Shown here: in pieces, positions 26,209 to 35,403 of the stretch
Layout: each line of letters opens with the position of its first letter
How positions within the stretch are numbered: position 1 is the stretch's first letter
DNA from: Arthrobacter crystallopoietes
GTDB lineage: Bacteria; Actinomycetota; Actinomycetes; Actinomycetales; Micrococcaceae
Assembly (NCBI RefSeq): GCF_017603825.1
Contig: NZ_CP072014.1
Location: 620,001-684,000 of the forward strand
DNA length: 64,000 bases
Reading direction: 5' to 3'
Translations under genes and position numbers: made by a program
The notes under the pieces: generated by a model
The model's input: the letters and a program-made list of their open reading frames with translations, nothing else
Database searches by the model: none
Told to the model about the DNA's origin: nothing

Positions 26209-27231
26209 CTAGTAGCCGAGTTCGTCCCAGATCTTGTTCACGGCTGCGGTCTCCGCGGCGAGGAATTCTTCGAATTCCTCGCCAGTCAGAAAGGTGTCGG
26301 TCCACTGGTTTCTCTCGATGGCATCGTGCCATTCCGGTGTGGCCACGATTTCCGTGACGATAGCCTGCAGTTCTTTCTTTTGCTCTCCGGTGATTCCAGG
26401 GGCAGCGACGATCCCGCGCCAGTTGGTCAGCTCAATGTCGTAACCAAGCTCCTTGAGCGTCGGCAGATCAATACCCTCGGGCCGCTCCGGAGCCGAAACG
26501 GCGAGCGCCTTGAGCTTGCCGGCCTCGATCTGGTCGGCGAAGTCGACGTAACCGCTGACCGATGCCTTGATAGTTCCCGACAACAGCGAAGTTGCGAGCT
26601 CCCCGCCGCCAGAGTAGGCAATGTAGTTCACGTCGGTCGGCGTGATCCCGCCGGCCTGCGCGAGCTGGGTAATGATCATCTGGTCGACGCTGCCCAGTGA
26701 CCCGCCGCCGAAGGCGAAACCCGAAGGGTCCTTTTTCCAGTCAGCCACGAGATCCTCTACTGAGTTGTACGGGGAATCCGCGGGGACGACCAGTACGTCG
26801 TAGTCGTCGGTGAGTCTGGCAATCGGGGTGACGTCGTCGAGCGAGACATCGGATCCGTTGATGTTGATCGCGCCGAGCATGGTGATGCCCATGATCATCA
26901 TCGTGGTGTTCTCCCCGGACATTCCGGCAAACTTGGTCAGGCCGATAGTCCCGCCGGCGCCCGGGATGTTCACTACCTGCGCGTTATTCACGATGCCCTG
27001 TGCCCGCATCGCCTGTTGGGCTTCGCGTGCCGCCCCGTCCCAGCCGCCCCCGGCACCGGCTGGAGCTATCAGCGTCAAGCGGCTGCGGGCATTGTCTCCG
27101 GCCCCGCTGGATGATGCGTTGATCGAGGCGAATGCCACCGCAATGGCGCCAAAAACGGCGAATACAGCGAGCGACACCCGCTTGAACCGGGCGGAGCGGT
27201 TTGAGGGTTTGGGGTTGGGGTTCACTGCCAT
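26209..27231 (-). CDS. tctC: Tripartite tricarboxylate transporter solute-binding protein
   Basis: A 340-residue exported binding protein. The N-terminus is basic then hydrophobic (RFKRVSLAVFAVFGAIAVAF), a signal peptide or anchor without a clear lipobox. The mature part has TctC features: LIAPAGAGGGWDGAAR, VNIPGAGGTIGLTKFAG, and AFGGGSLGSVDQM. TctC binds carboxylates outside the membrane and delivers them to TctAB. ATG 27231 is preceded by GGAAGGA; the frame's earlier start at 27306 has none. It is first in the operon tctC-usp-tctB-tctA, and an AT-rich motif shared with the aconitase promoter lies 80 bases upstream. Confidence 0.9.
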   Translation of the reverse strand: MAVNPNPKPSNRSARFKRVSLAVFAVFGAIAVAFASINASSSGAGDNARSRLTLIAPAGAGGGWDGAAREAQQAMRAQGIVNNAQVVNIPGAGGTIGLTKFAGMSGENTTMMIMGITMLGAININGSDVSLDDVTPIARLTDDYDVLVVPADSPYNSVEDLVADWKKDPSGFAFGGGSLGSVDQMIITQLAQAGGITPTDVNYIAYSGGGELATSLLSGTIKASVSGYVDFADQIEAGKLKALAVSAPERPEGIDLPTLKELGYDIELTNWRGIVAAPGITGEQKKELQAIVTEIVATPEWHDAIERNQWTDTFLTGEEFEEFLAAETAAVNKIWDELGY

Positions 27232-27310
27232 AGGTCCTTCCAACATGAGGCATGGGGTGGCGCATGCGAGGGCTGTCTGCCGCTCCAAGTGACCGGCGCC
27301 ACTCACACAC

Positions 27311-27330
27311 TATAGATTACGTTTTATAAT
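27311..27330. promoter_or_regulatory. Candidate operator/promoter of tctC
   Basis: TATAGATTA at 27311-27319 followed by TTTTATAAT (27322-27330) lies upstream of tctC. The same TATAGATTA word and TATAAAA-type half-site occur in the aconitase promoter at 28168-28184. The shared motif around the GntR gene suggests a common operator. Confidence 0.45.
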
Positions 27331-27430
27331 GTCCATTAGCTTTCGAAGGCAGCGAAACTTTCCAAAGCCCTCCAGCTACGCCCCAGCCACACCTGTCGGC
27401 AAGCCGTCAGGCGTGTCTCGTCGGATGAAC

Positions 27431-28102
27431 CTAGCGCTGTTCTTGTGCCAGCTCGTCGATGGCGCGCCGACCCAGACTGCCTTGTACATGCTGAAGCATC
27501 TGGCGTTCGGCTTCGGCCGCATTGCCAGCAATGATCGCTTTCATGATGCTTGCGTGCTCCCGGTCAACACGCCGGCGGTCAGCCGCGCTGTCTTTTCTCG
27601 TTTTGAGGCCCACCTGGCGGTAGCGGTCGGCCTTGTCCCACAGCCCTTCAAGCAAGTTGATCAGGAGTTCATTGTGTGAGGCTGTGTAAATTGCGCGGTG
27701 AAATTCGCGGTGGGCGGTCAGTGCGTCGAGGTCCGATTCATCGGCCAATGGTTTCAACCGCGCAGCGGCCTCCTTTAGCCGGACGATGTCACTGTCCGTG
27801 CGCCGCTCCGCCGCGAGGGCTGCGGCCATGGGGTCCATACGCTCGCGCACTTCGAAAAGATACTTCGCCTCGGTAGCGGACAACGTCGCTACCCGGGCGT
27901 TCTTGTGGGCGTCGATGTACACGAGACCTTCTGCATCCAGACGTCGCAGGGCTTCCCGCATTGGCGTCAGGCTCACTCCCAGCTCCGCGGCCAGTTGTGA
28001 CTGCGCCAACGGTTGGCCTGGCTCCAAGGTCCCGACCATGATCCGCTGACGGACTTCCTCGTAGGCGTACGCATTCTTGGTCAACGCCTGCCGCACGGCC
28101 AT
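27431..28102 (-). CDS. GntR/FadR-family transcriptional regulator
   Basis: A 223-residue regulator. Residues ~10-75 are the winged helix (YEEVRQRIMVGTLEPGQPL, then LAAELGVSLTPMREALRRLDAEGLV); residues ~85-215 are an all-helical FCD ligand domain with HREFHRAIYTASHNE and DREHASIMKAI, whose Asp/His residues usually bind a metal and a carboxylate. ATG 28102 follows AAGGA; the frame's far-upstream start at 28657 lies inside the divergent aconitase gene and is rejected. Lying between tctC and the divergent acn-icd pair, it is the likely carboxylate-sensing repressor of both. Confidence 0.9.
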   Translation of the reverse strand: MAVRQALTKNAYAYEEVRQRIMVGTLEPGQPLAQSQLAAELGVSLTPMREALRRLDAEGLVYIDAHKNARVATLSATEAKYLFEVRERMDPMAAALAAERRTDSDIVRLKEAAARLKPLADESDLDALTAHREFHRAIYTASHNELLINLLEGLWDKADRYRQVGLKTRKDSAADRRRVDREHASIMKAIIAGNAAEAERQMLQHVQGSLGRRAIDELAQEQR

Positions 28103-28167
28103 GCCTGATCCTTCTTTCGACTGTGTGAATTCCAGAATATAGTGTCCAGTCTCCCAGCAGGTGCTAC

Positions 28168-28184
28168 TTTTATAGATTATAAAA
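28168..28184. promoter_or_regulatory. Perfect inverted repeat in the GntR-aconitase intergenic region
   Basis: TTTTATA-GAT-TATAAAA: 7-bp arms around a 3-base centre, 21 bases before the aconitase ATG and 65 bases before the GntR ATG. It probably overlaps the aconitase promoter or transcript start. It shares TATAGATTA with the site upstream of tctC, as expected for one regulator controlling all three transcripts. Confidence 0.55.
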
Positions 28185-28205
28185 TGCTTCACCCTTGGAG
28201 GACAC

Positions 28206-30875
28206 ATGACTACGGGCTCAGACGTACTTAGCGGCACCCTTACCTTCGAGGTGGGTAGCAGCACTTTTCTGGCAACGGACGTCCGCGCCGCGCTGGGCGA
28301 GGACTTCGACCGGCTCCCCGTGGTGCTGCGCCTCCTGGCGGAGAACACCCTCCGTATGTCTTCGGCGGAGGAGAGCTTCCGCACCATCCAGAACCTGCGT
28401 GACTGGCTAGTCCGCCGGACGTCCGAAGAAGAGCTCGAGTTCCGGCCGCACCGGGTACTGATGCACGATACAACCAGCACCCCGGCGCTGGTCGACATTG
28501 CCGGCATGCGTGACTCCTTGGCGGAGGAGGGTGTGGATCCCTCCGTCCTGAACCCGCTGCTTCGCGTCGACGTCTCCGTGGACCACTCCCTGGCCGTTGA
28601 GGAATACGCCCGCGGGGATGCGGCGCCCCGGAACCTGGCGCACGAGTACCGGCGCAACCAGGAACGCTATCGCTTCCTGAAGTGGGCGGCCCAGAGCATG
28701 GAAACCGTACACATCAATCCACCCGGAACCGGGATCATGCATACGATCAACCTCGAACAACTTGCCACAGTTGTCTCCCTGATCGAGCAGGACAGCACGC
28801 TCCCCCTCGCTGTGCCGGACATGATGATCGGTACTGACAGCCACACCCCGATGGTCAATGGGCTGGGCGTGCTGGGCTGGGGCGTGGGCGGACTCGAAGC
28901 GCAGACCGTCATGTTCGGCATGCCAACGACGCTGCGCATTCCGGACGTAGTCGGGGTGAAACTGACCGGCGCCCTCCCTCCCGGTGCGACGGCTACCGAC
29001 GTGGCCCTGACCGTGACGCAGCAGCTGCGCGCCCTGGGAGTCTCCGGCGAGTTCGTTGAGTTTTATGGTCCCGGAGTTTCAAATTTGACGGTGGGCCAGC
29101 GCGCCGTGGTCTCCAACATGGCCCCGGAATACGGCGCCACCACTGGCTACTTCCCCATAGACAGCCACGTGCTCGACTACCTCAGGGACACCGGCCGCGA
29201 CGAGTTCCAACAAAGCCTCGTCGAAGCCTATGCCCGGGCCGCTGGATTCTGGTTCAATCCGGCGGCGGAGCCGGAATACTCGCAAAGCCTGCACGTTGAT
29301 CTGGCTTCCATCGAATTGCGTGCGGCGGGCCCCCGCCGCCCGCAGGACCTGCGCACCCTTGGCGAGATTCCCGGGATACTGCGCGGGGAAGACGCTGCCA
29401 TCTCTTCCCCTGCGCAGGACATGCCCGCATTCCCCGTGGCCCTTGCAGCCATCACCAGCTGCACCAACACCACGGATCCGAAGCTTCTCATTGCCGCGGG
29501 ACTCGTGGCCCGCCAGGCGAATAGTCTTGGCCTCAGCGTCCCGGACTGGGTAAAAACCTCCCTGGCTCCGGGCTCCCCTGCCGCTGCCAGCTATCTGAAG
29601 CGCTCCGGGCTCCTCGAAGACCTAGGCGCCATCGGTTTCGACATTGTAGGGTTCGGGTGCACCACCTGCATCGGGAATGCCGGCCCGCTCTCGGTGCCGG
29701 TCAAGGAAAACCTCGACGCCGGCAGCGTGCGCCCAGTGGCCATACTTTCCGGCAACCGCAACTTCCCGGGCCGGGTGCATCCGGACCTGGATCTGGGCTT
29801 TATCATGTCCCCGCCGCTGGTCATCGCGTACGCACTGGCCGGCCGCGCGGACGTGGATCTGTCCACCCACCAGTTCCTGCCCGCCGACGATGCCGCGGGC
29901 ACTGATGGTGTCATGCTCGCCGACTTGCTGCCGTCGCAGCAGGAAATCGACGCAGCGTGGGCTGTAGGGCAGGACCCCGAGGACTTCGCCCGCGACTTCT
30001 CTGTGGCGGAGCGCAATCCCCTGTGGTCACGGCTCGAAGCCCCGGATGCTGCTTGCTTCCCGTGGGATCCCGCGTCAACGATCCTGCGGCGGCCGCCCTT
30101 CGCTTCCACCTCCGAGGGCACCCAGCTAGGCCACTACACCGCGCACCCGCTGCTGGTGCTCGGCGATGACATCACCACCGACCACATCTCCCCGGCCAGC
30201 GGCATTCCCGCCGACAGTCTCGTTGCCGATTTCCTGGTTGAGCGCGGTGAAGACCGTGCCGACCTCAACGTATTCGCCTCCCGGCGGGGCAACTGGGAAG
30301 TTATGCTCCGCGGCGGGTTCCATAACAAGACCGTCGGCAACCGGCTGGGGGAAGGCATCCCGGGCGGGCTGCCGGTGGCCCACACCGTGCACGCGCCCAG
30401 CGGCGAGGTCATGCCGCTGTGGGAGGCCGCCGACTGTTACCGCCGTGACGGAGACGCCGTAGTTATCGTCGCCGGCGACAGGTTCGGCACGGGCTCCTCC
30501 CGCGACTGGGCCGCTAAAGTGCAGCGACTATTGGGAGTGCGCGCCGTCATCGCTGGCAGCTTCGAACGCATCCACCGCTCCAACCTCATCGGCATGGGCA
30601 TCCTCCCGCTGATCGCTCAGGAGGGAATCCGCGCAGGGCTCGGACAGCTGCGCCCGGGTGACCGGCTCGAAATCAAAGCCACGGAGACTGATCTGGCCGT
30701 GCGTGCCGACATTGCGGCCATCCTCCACCGCGCAGACGGGCAAAGCCAGGAGTTCACCGCACGCGCCGCAGTGGAAACGGATCTGGATGTTCAGCTGCTG
30801 AGGGCCGGCGGGGTCATCCCCTCCCTGCTCCGCCGCACCATTGAAGCCGCCCGCCAAGGGCCGAGGAAGGACTAA
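28206..30875 (+). CDS. acn: Aconitate hydratase (AcnA-type)
   Basis: An 889-residue 4Fe-4S hydro-lyase that isomerises citrate and isocitrate. The three cluster cysteines are visible in SCTNTTDP and in FGCTTCIGN. Substrate-site segments include MIGTDSHTPMVNGLGVLGWGVGG and, in the C-terminal swivel domain, GDRFGTGSSRDWAAK. The length is normal for AcnA. The ATG follows GGAGG 7 bases upstream. It forms an operon with icd (7-base gap) and is divergent from the GntR gene and tct operon, so it is probably a second, citrate-dedicated aconitase. 2-Methylisocitrate dehydratase activity is an alternative, but no prp genes are present. Confidence 0.9.
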   Translation: MTTGSDVLSGTLTFEVGSSTFLATDVRAALGEDFDRLPVVLRLLAENTLRMSSAEESFRTIQNLRDWLVRRTSEEELEFRPHRVLMHDTTSTPALVDIAGMRDSLAEEGVDPSVLNPLLRVDVSVDHSLAVEEYARGDAAPRNLAHEYRRNQERYRFLKWAAQSMETVHINPPGTGIMHTINLEQLATVVSLIEQDSTLPLAVPDMMIGTDSHTPMVNGLGVLGWGVGGLEAQTVMFGMPTTLRIPDVVGVKLTGALPPGATATDVALTVTQQLRALGVSGEFVEFYGPGVSNLTVGQRAVVSNMAPEYGATTGYFPIDSHVLDYLRDTGRDEFQQSLVEAYARAAGFWFNPAAEPEYSQSLHVDLASIELRAAGPRRPQDLRTLGEIPGILRGEDAAISSPAQDMPAFPVALAAITSCTNTTDPKLLIAAGLVARQANSLGLSVPDWVKTSLAPGSPAAASYLKRSGLLEDLGAIGFDIVGFGCTTCIGNAGPLSVPVKENLDAGSVRPVAILSGNRNFPGRVHPDLDLGFIMSPPLVIAYALAGRADVDLSTHQFLPADDAAGTDGVMLADLLPSQQEIDAAWAVGQDPEDFARDFSVAERNPLWSRLEAPDAACFPWDPASTILRRPPFASTSEGTQLGHYTAHPLLVLGDDITTDHISPASGIPADSLVADFLVERGEDRADLNVFASRRGNWEVMLRGGFHNKTVGNRLGEGIPGGLPVAHTVHAPSGEVMPLWEAADCYRRDGDAVVIVAGDRFGTGSSRDWAAKVQRLLGVRAVIAGSFERIHRSNLIGMGILPLIAQEGIRAGLGQLRPGDRLEIKATETDLAVRADIAAILHRADGQSQEFTARAAVETDLDVQLLRAGGVIPSLLRRTIEAARQGPRKD

Positions 30876-30882
30876 GCAGGAC

Positions 30883-32106
30883 ATGGAAAAGATCCAGACT
30901 GAGGGAACCGTTGTAGAACTCGACGGCGACGAGATGGCCCACCGGATGTGGACGCTGGTCAAGGAACGGCTGATCCTGCCGCACGTAGACGCTCCCATTT
31001 TGCGCTTCGACCTCTCACTGCCCAACCGCGAACGTACCGGTGACGCCGTGACCCATGACGCGGCTGCAGCCGTCGCCGAGCACCTGGTGGGCGTCAAGTG
31101 CGCTACTATCACCCCGGATGCGGGGCGGGCCGTGGAATACGGCCTCACGCGGCTCTGGCCCTCGCCCAACGGGACGTTGCGGAACGCTCTCAACGGCGTG
31201 CTCTTCCGCGAACCCATCATGATCGGCTCCGTACCGCGGCTTGTCCCGGGCTGGCGTAAGCCGATCGTGATCGGCCGCCACGCCCATGCGGACCAGTACA
31301 AGGCAGTGAACTTTGCCGCTCCAGGTGCAGGGCGTTTGACCTTGACCTACACCCCCGACGACGGATCCCCCGCCATCAGCCACGAAGTGACGTCCTTTCC
31401 GAGCGGCGGCGGCGTCGCCATGGGGATGTACAACTACACCGATTCGATCCGCGATTTTGCCCGGGCTTGCTTCTCGTACGGGCTCAAGCGCGGCTACCCG
31501 GTCTACTTGTCCACCAAGAACACCGTACTGAAGGCCTACGACGGCCAGTTCAAGGACGTCTTCGGGCAGGTTTACGACGGCGAATTCCGCACTGCGTTCG
31601 AAGCGGCCGGCATCGGCTACGAACACCGACTCATCGACGACATGGTGGCCTCCGCGCTGAGATGGGAGGGCGGCTATCTCTGGGCCTGCAAGAATTACGA
31701 CGGCGACGTGCAGTCCGACATTGTGGCGCAGGGATTCGGATCGCCGGGCCTGATGACCTCAGTGCTGACCACACCAGAGGGCCGCACCCAGCTCACGGAA
31801 GCCGCGCACGGGACAATCGCCCGCCATCACCGGCGCCGCCTAGCAGGAGAAACCACGTCAACGAACCCGATCGCGACCATCTACGCCTGGACAAGGGCGC
31901 TGGCACACCGCGCCATGCTGGATGGCAACGTCGCCCTCGCCGGATTCGCTTCCGGACTCGAGGAGGCCGTGGTGAAAACCGTTGACCGCGGGATTCTGAC
32001 GGCCGATCTGGCATCCTTATCAGAACCGGGAGCCTCCGGAGTGACTACCGAAGCGTTTTTGGACGCGGTGGCAGTGACGGTTGCCGACGCCAAGACGTCT
32101 GCCTAG
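30883..32106 (+). CDS. icd: NADP-dependent isocitrate dehydrogenase (homodimeric, eukaryote-like type)
   Basis: A 407-residue enzyme, isocitrate to 2-oxoglutarate with NADP. Substrate-site motifs are LWPSPNGTLRNALNGVLFRE and GWRKPIVIGRHAHADQY; the metal Asp residues lie in RLIDDMVASALR and CKNYDGDVQSD. AAHGTIARHH and STNPIATIYAWT contact the cofactor. Many actinobacteria instead have the monomeric ~740-residue enzyme, so this could be an additional, pathway-specific copy. ATG 30883 is 7 bases after the acn stop. It completes a citrate-to-oxoglutarate route with the adjoining Tct importer. Confidence 0.93.
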   Translation: MEKIQTEGTVVELDGDEMAHRMWTLVKERLILPHVDAPILRFDLSLPNRERTGDAVTHDAAAAVAEHLVGVKCATITPDAGRAVEYGLTRLWPSPNGTLRNALNGVLFREPIMIGSVPRLVPGWRKPIVIGRHAHADQYKAVNFAAPGAGRLTLTYTPDDGSPAISHEVTSFPSGGGVAMGMYNYTDSIRDFARACFSYGLKRGYPVYLSTKNTVLKAYDGQFKDVFGQVYDGEFRTAFEAAGIGYEHRLIDDMVASALRWEGGYLWACKNYDGDVQSDIVAQGFGSPGLMTSVLTTPEGRTQLTEAAHGTIARHHRRRLAGETTSTNPIATIYAWTRALAHRAMLDGNVALAGFASGLEEAVVKTVDRGILTADLASLSEPGASGVTTEAFLDAVAVTVADAKTSA

Positions 32107-32194
32107 GACTTTCGCCCCCAAAATTCTGCGCCTAACCTCTTGACCACCCATCAACCTCCCCTTAGCATTTTCATATAACAATATTATTTTTCCG

Positions 32195-32207
32195 CTATTC
32201 GGAATAG
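32195..32207. promoter_or_regulatory. Inverted repeat before the 59-residue gene
   Basis: CTATTC-G-GAATAG, 6-bp arms with one central base, 32 bases upstream of the ATG at 32240, in an AT-rich stretch (32160-32207) that looks like a promoter. The GGAAT/ATTCC core recurs in the repeat upstream of aceE. Confidence 0.4.
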
Positions 32208-32239
32208 AAGCTAGGAAAGCTAAGAATTGGAGAACCAGC

Positions 32240-32419
32240 ATGAATGCACCCAGCCCCGAAACCCAGACCGGACAGTCAACCACGGCCCACATCTACGAGG
32301 CCGGCGGGTCGGACCCGGATTTCTACATTCCGCCGACGCGGGCCCGGCACGGACAGGGCGGTCTGCTCAATACGCTGCGGAGCCTGCCGAGCCGGTTGGC
32401 TCGCGCCACGCGCGGCTAG
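32240..32419 (+). CDS. Small protein of 59 residues, unknown function
   Basis: ATG 32240 to TAG 32417-32419, with a TTGGAGAA ribosome site 8 bases upstream and GC-biased codons. The N-terminal half is polar (MNAPSPETQTGQST), the middle has an acidic-aromatic patch (YEAGGSDPDFYIPPTRARHG) and the end is a basic amphipathic helix (LLNTLRSLPSRLARATRG). There is no membrane segment or cysteine. It has its own AT-rich promoter region after icd and a strong terminator behind it, so it is probably a monocistronic gene. I do not recognise the family. Confidence 0.65.
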   Translation: MNAPSPETQTGQSTTAHIYEAGGSDPDFYIPPTRARHGQGGLLNTLRSLPSRLARATRG

Positions 32420-32444
32420 CGTCACCTACAGCCAAGGCTGGCTC

Positions 32445-32496
32445 AGTTAAAGGAGTGAGGGCGGATCCTACGGGATCCGCCCTCACTCCTTTAACT
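32445..32496. terminator. Very strong bidirectional terminator with UACG tetraloop
   Basis: A perfect 24-bp stem (32445-32468 with 32473-32496) closed by TACG between C and G, the UNCG-type tetraloop that stabilises RNA hairpins. It lies between the 59-residue gene (+) and aceE (-), 13 bases from the aceE stop. It ends in AACT/AGTT rather than a U-run. Confidence 0.9.
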
Positions 32497-32509
32497 GCCC
32501 TTCACGGGC

Positions 32510-35251
32510 TTAGGCGTCGCCTCCGGCGCTGCCCGAGGTTCCCGCGTTGACGTCGTCCAGCCGGTACCGGCGGAAGGCTTCGGCCGGGGCGTCTGCGGGC
32601 ACCTTGCCCTGCGCAGCGAGCAACTGCAGGGCGCGGACCACCACGGAGTGGGCGTCGATGCTGAAGAAACGGCGTGCCGCGGCCCGCGTATCCGAGAACC
32701 CGAAGCCGTCAGCGCCAAGTGTGGCGAATTCGTTCGGCACATACTGGCGGATCTGGTCGGGCACCTGCGACATGTAGTCGGAAACCGCAACGACCGGCCC
32801 TTCGGCGCCCTCGAGCTGTTGCGCGACGAACGGTTTGCGCGCTTCGGAGCCGGGGTTCAGGAACATCTCCCGTTCCGCAGCCAGGCCATCTCGGCGCAGT
32901 TCATTCCAACTGGTCACGGACCAAACGTCGGCGCTGATACCCCAGTCCTCAGCCAGGATGCTCTGTGCCTCCAGGGCCCACGGAACTGCGACGCCGGATG
33001 CCAGCAACTGGGTCTTCGGCCCCTGGGCTTCCGCGGCCTTCAGCTTGTAGATGCCGCCCAGGACGCCGTCAATATCCAGACCTTCCGGCTCGGCCGGCTG
33101 GACGATCGGCTCGTTGTACACGGTGAGGTAGTACATGACGTTCGGATCCGGGTGGTTACCGCCGTACATGCGCTCCAGCCCGGCCCTCATGATGTGGCCG
33201 ATCTCGTAGCCGAAGGCCGGATCATAGGTAACGACGGCGGGATTGGTCGCCGCGAGTACCGGCGAATGGCCGTCGGCGTGCTGCAACCCCTCCCCCGTCA
33301 GCGTAGTCCGGCCGGCCGTGGCGCCGATGATGAAGCCGCGGGTCATCTGGTCGGCGGCAGCCCAGAAGGAATCGCCCGTGCGCTGGAAGCCGAACATCGA
33401 ATAGAACACGTAGATCGGTACGAGCGGTTCGCCGTGCGTGGCATAGGCAGTGCCGGCGGCGGTGAAGGCCGCGACTGCGCCGGCCTCGTTGATGCCCGGG
33501 TGGATCAGCTGCCCGGCCGGAGACTCCTTGTAGGCCAGGACCAGATCGCGGTCCACGGAGAGGTAGTTCTGGCCGCCGGGGTTGTAGATCTTCGCCGTCG
33601 GGAAGAACGCGTCCATACCGAAAGTCCGCGACTCATCTGGGACCACCGGAACCACGCGGTTGCCGAATTCCTTGTCCCGCATCAGGTCCTTCAGCAGCCG
33701 GACGAACGCCATGGTGGTGGCCGCCTGCTGCTTGCCGGACCCGCGCTTGGCAACCTCGTACGCCTTCGCCTCCGGGAGCTTGATCTCCGCGTGCTTGCTG
33801 CGGCGCTCCGGGACGGAACCGCCGAGGGCAGCACGCCGGTCCATCAGGTACTGGATCTCCGGCGCATCCGCGCCCGGGTGGTAGTACGGCGGCCGGTACG
33901 GGTCAGCCTCGAGCTGCTCGTCGCTGATGGGGATCCGCAGGTAATCGCGGAAGTCCTTCAGATCCTGCAGGGTTAGCTTCTTCATCTGGTGGGTTGCGTT
34001 CCGGCCTTCGAAGTGCGGACCGAGCCCGTAGCCCTTGACAGTCTTGACCAGGACTACCGTAGGCTTGCCCTTGAACTCGGTTGCCGCCTTATAGGCCGCG
34101 TAAACCTTGTGGTAATCGTGGCCGCCGCGCTTGAGGTTCCAGATCTCGGCATCGCTCAGGTCCGCGACCATGGCCTTGGTCTCCGGGGTCTTGCCGAAGA
34201 ACTGGTCGCGGACGAAGCCGCCCGATTCCGCCTTGTAGGTCTGGTAGTCGCCGTCGGGGGTTTCGTTCATGATGTCCACGAGCGCGCCGTTGGTGTCCTT
34301 GGCCAGCAGGTTGTCCCATTCGCGGCCCCAGACCACTTTGACCACGTTCCAGCCGGCACCGCGGAAGAAGGCCTCGAGCTCCTGCATGATCTTGCCGTTG
34401 CCACGCACCGGCCCGTCCAGCCGCTGCAGGTTGCAGTTGACCACAAACGTGAGGTTGTCCAGCTTTTCGTTGGCGGCCAACTGGAGCAGGCCGCGGCTTT
34501 CCGGCTCGTCCATTTCGCCGTCGCCAAGGAAGGCCCAGACATGCTGGTCCGAGGTGTCCTTGATACCGCGGTTCTGCAGGTAGCGGTTGGACTGCGCCTG
34601 GTAGATGGCGTTCATCGGCCCGATGCCCATGGACACGGTGGGGAATTCCCAGAAGTGGGGCATCAGCCGCGGGTGCGGATATGAGGAGAGCGCATGACCG
34701 GCCTTCGACTTTTCCTGCCGGAAACCGTCCAGATCCTCCTCGGTGAGCCGGCCTTCCATGAAGGCGCGGGCATACATGCCGGGAGAGGCATGCCCCTGGA
34801 AGAAGACCTGGTCGCCGCCGCCCGGGTGATCCTTGCCGCGGAAAAAGTGGTTGAAGCCGACCTCATAGAGGGTGGCCGCTCCGGCGTAGGTGGAGATATG
34901 CCCGCCGACGCCTACCTCGGGACGCTGAGCCCGGTGGACCATGACGGCGGCATTCCAGCGCATCCAGGCGCGGTACTTGCGCTCGATTTCCTCATTGCCA
35001 GGGTAGTGCGGCTCCTGGTCTGCCGGGATGGTGTTGACGTAATCCGTGGTGGTCACCATCGGCACGCCGACGCTCTGCGCTCCTGCCCGCTGCAGGAGCG
35101 AGCGCATGATGAACTGGGCCCGGGCGGTACCTTGCGTGCTGATCAGCTGGTCCAGCGATTCGGACCACTCCGCGGTCTCTTCCGGATCACGGTCCGGCAA
35201 CTGGTCGGCGAGCGCGCTCAGGATAGCCGGCGTCTCATCAATAACAGTCAT
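32510..35251 (-). CDS. aceE: Pyruvate dehydrogenase E1 component, homodimeric type
   Basis: A 913-residue ThDP enzyme that decarboxylates pyruvate and loads the E2 lipoyl domain. It shows [19 protein letters not shown] and [15 protein letters not shown] in the active site, [12 protein letters not shown] as the ThDP/Mg motif with [16 protein letters not shown] completing it, and [17 protein letters not shown] in the transketolase-like domain. Full length. This AceE type partners with SucB/DlaT-like E2 in Corynebacteriales and Micrococcales; the E2 and E3 genes are not in the window. ATG 35251 follows GAGAGG. An inverted repeat ACGGAAT-N4-ATTCCGT lies ~60 bases upstream. Confidence 0.96.
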   Translation of the reverse strand: MTVIDETPAILSALADQLPDRDPEETAEWSESLDQLISTQGTARAQFIMRSLLQRAGAQSVGVPMVTTTDYVNTIPADQEPHYPGNEEIERKYRAWMRWNAAVMVHRAQRPEVGVGGHISTYAGAATLYEVGFNHFFRGKDHPGGGDQVFFQGHASPGMYARAFMEGRLTEEDLDGFRQEKSKAGHALSSYPHPRLMPHFWEFPTVSMGIGPMNAIYQAQSNRYLQNRGIKDTSDQHVWAFLGDGEMDEPESRGLLQLAANEKLDNLTFVVNCNLQRLDGPVRGNGKIMQELEAFFRGAGWNVVKVVWGREWDNLLAKDTNGALVDIMNETPDGDYQTYKAESGGFVRDQFFGKTPETKAMVADLSDAEIWNLKRGGHDYHKVYAAYKAATEFKGKPTVVLVKTVKGYGLGPHFEGRNATHQMKKLTLQDLKDFRDYLRIPISDEQLEADPYRPPYYHPGADAPEIQYLMDRRAALGGSVPERRSKHAEIKLPEAKAYEVAKRGSGKQQAATTMAFVRLLKDLMRDKEFGNRVVPVVPDESRTFGMDAFFPTAKIYNPGGQNYLSVDRDLVLAYKESPAGQLIHPGINEAGAVAAFTAAGTAYATHGEPLVPIYVFYSMFGFQRTGDSFWAAADQMTRGFIIGATAGRTTLTGEGLQHADGHSPVLAATNPAVVTYDPAFGYEIGHIMRAGLERMYGGNHPDPNVMYYLTVYNEPIVQPAEPEGLDIDGVLGGIYKLKAAEAQGPKTQLLASGVAVPWALEAQSILAEDWGISADVWSVTSWNELRRDGLAAEREMFLNPGSEARKPFVAQQLEGAEGPVVAVSDYMSQVPDQIRQYVPNEFATLGADGFGFSDTRAAARRFFSIDAHSVVVRALQLLAAQGKVPADAPAEAFRRYRLDDVNAGTSGSAGGDA

Positions 35252-35310
35252 GTGCTACCTCTCCATTGAGGACAGAGTTCTCCTGCCGTCTCATTTTTTA
35301 TTTCCACAAG

Positions 35311-35328
35311 ACGGAATGTTTATTCCGT
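35311..35328. promoter_or_regulatory. Inverted repeat in the aceE-SDR intergenic region
   Basis: ACGGAAT-GTTT-ATTCCGT, 7-bp perfect arms with a 4-base spacer, between the divergent aceE (start 35251) and SDR (start 35404) genes, in AT-rich DNA suited to promoters. It is probably a transcription-factor site affecting one or both genes. Confidence 0.5.
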
Positions 35329-35403
35329 TATGTAAGATACAGTGAACGATGTTGGTGCGTTCCCTGTCAACGTTATGACGAACACGCCCTGTAAGGAGAG
35401 CAG

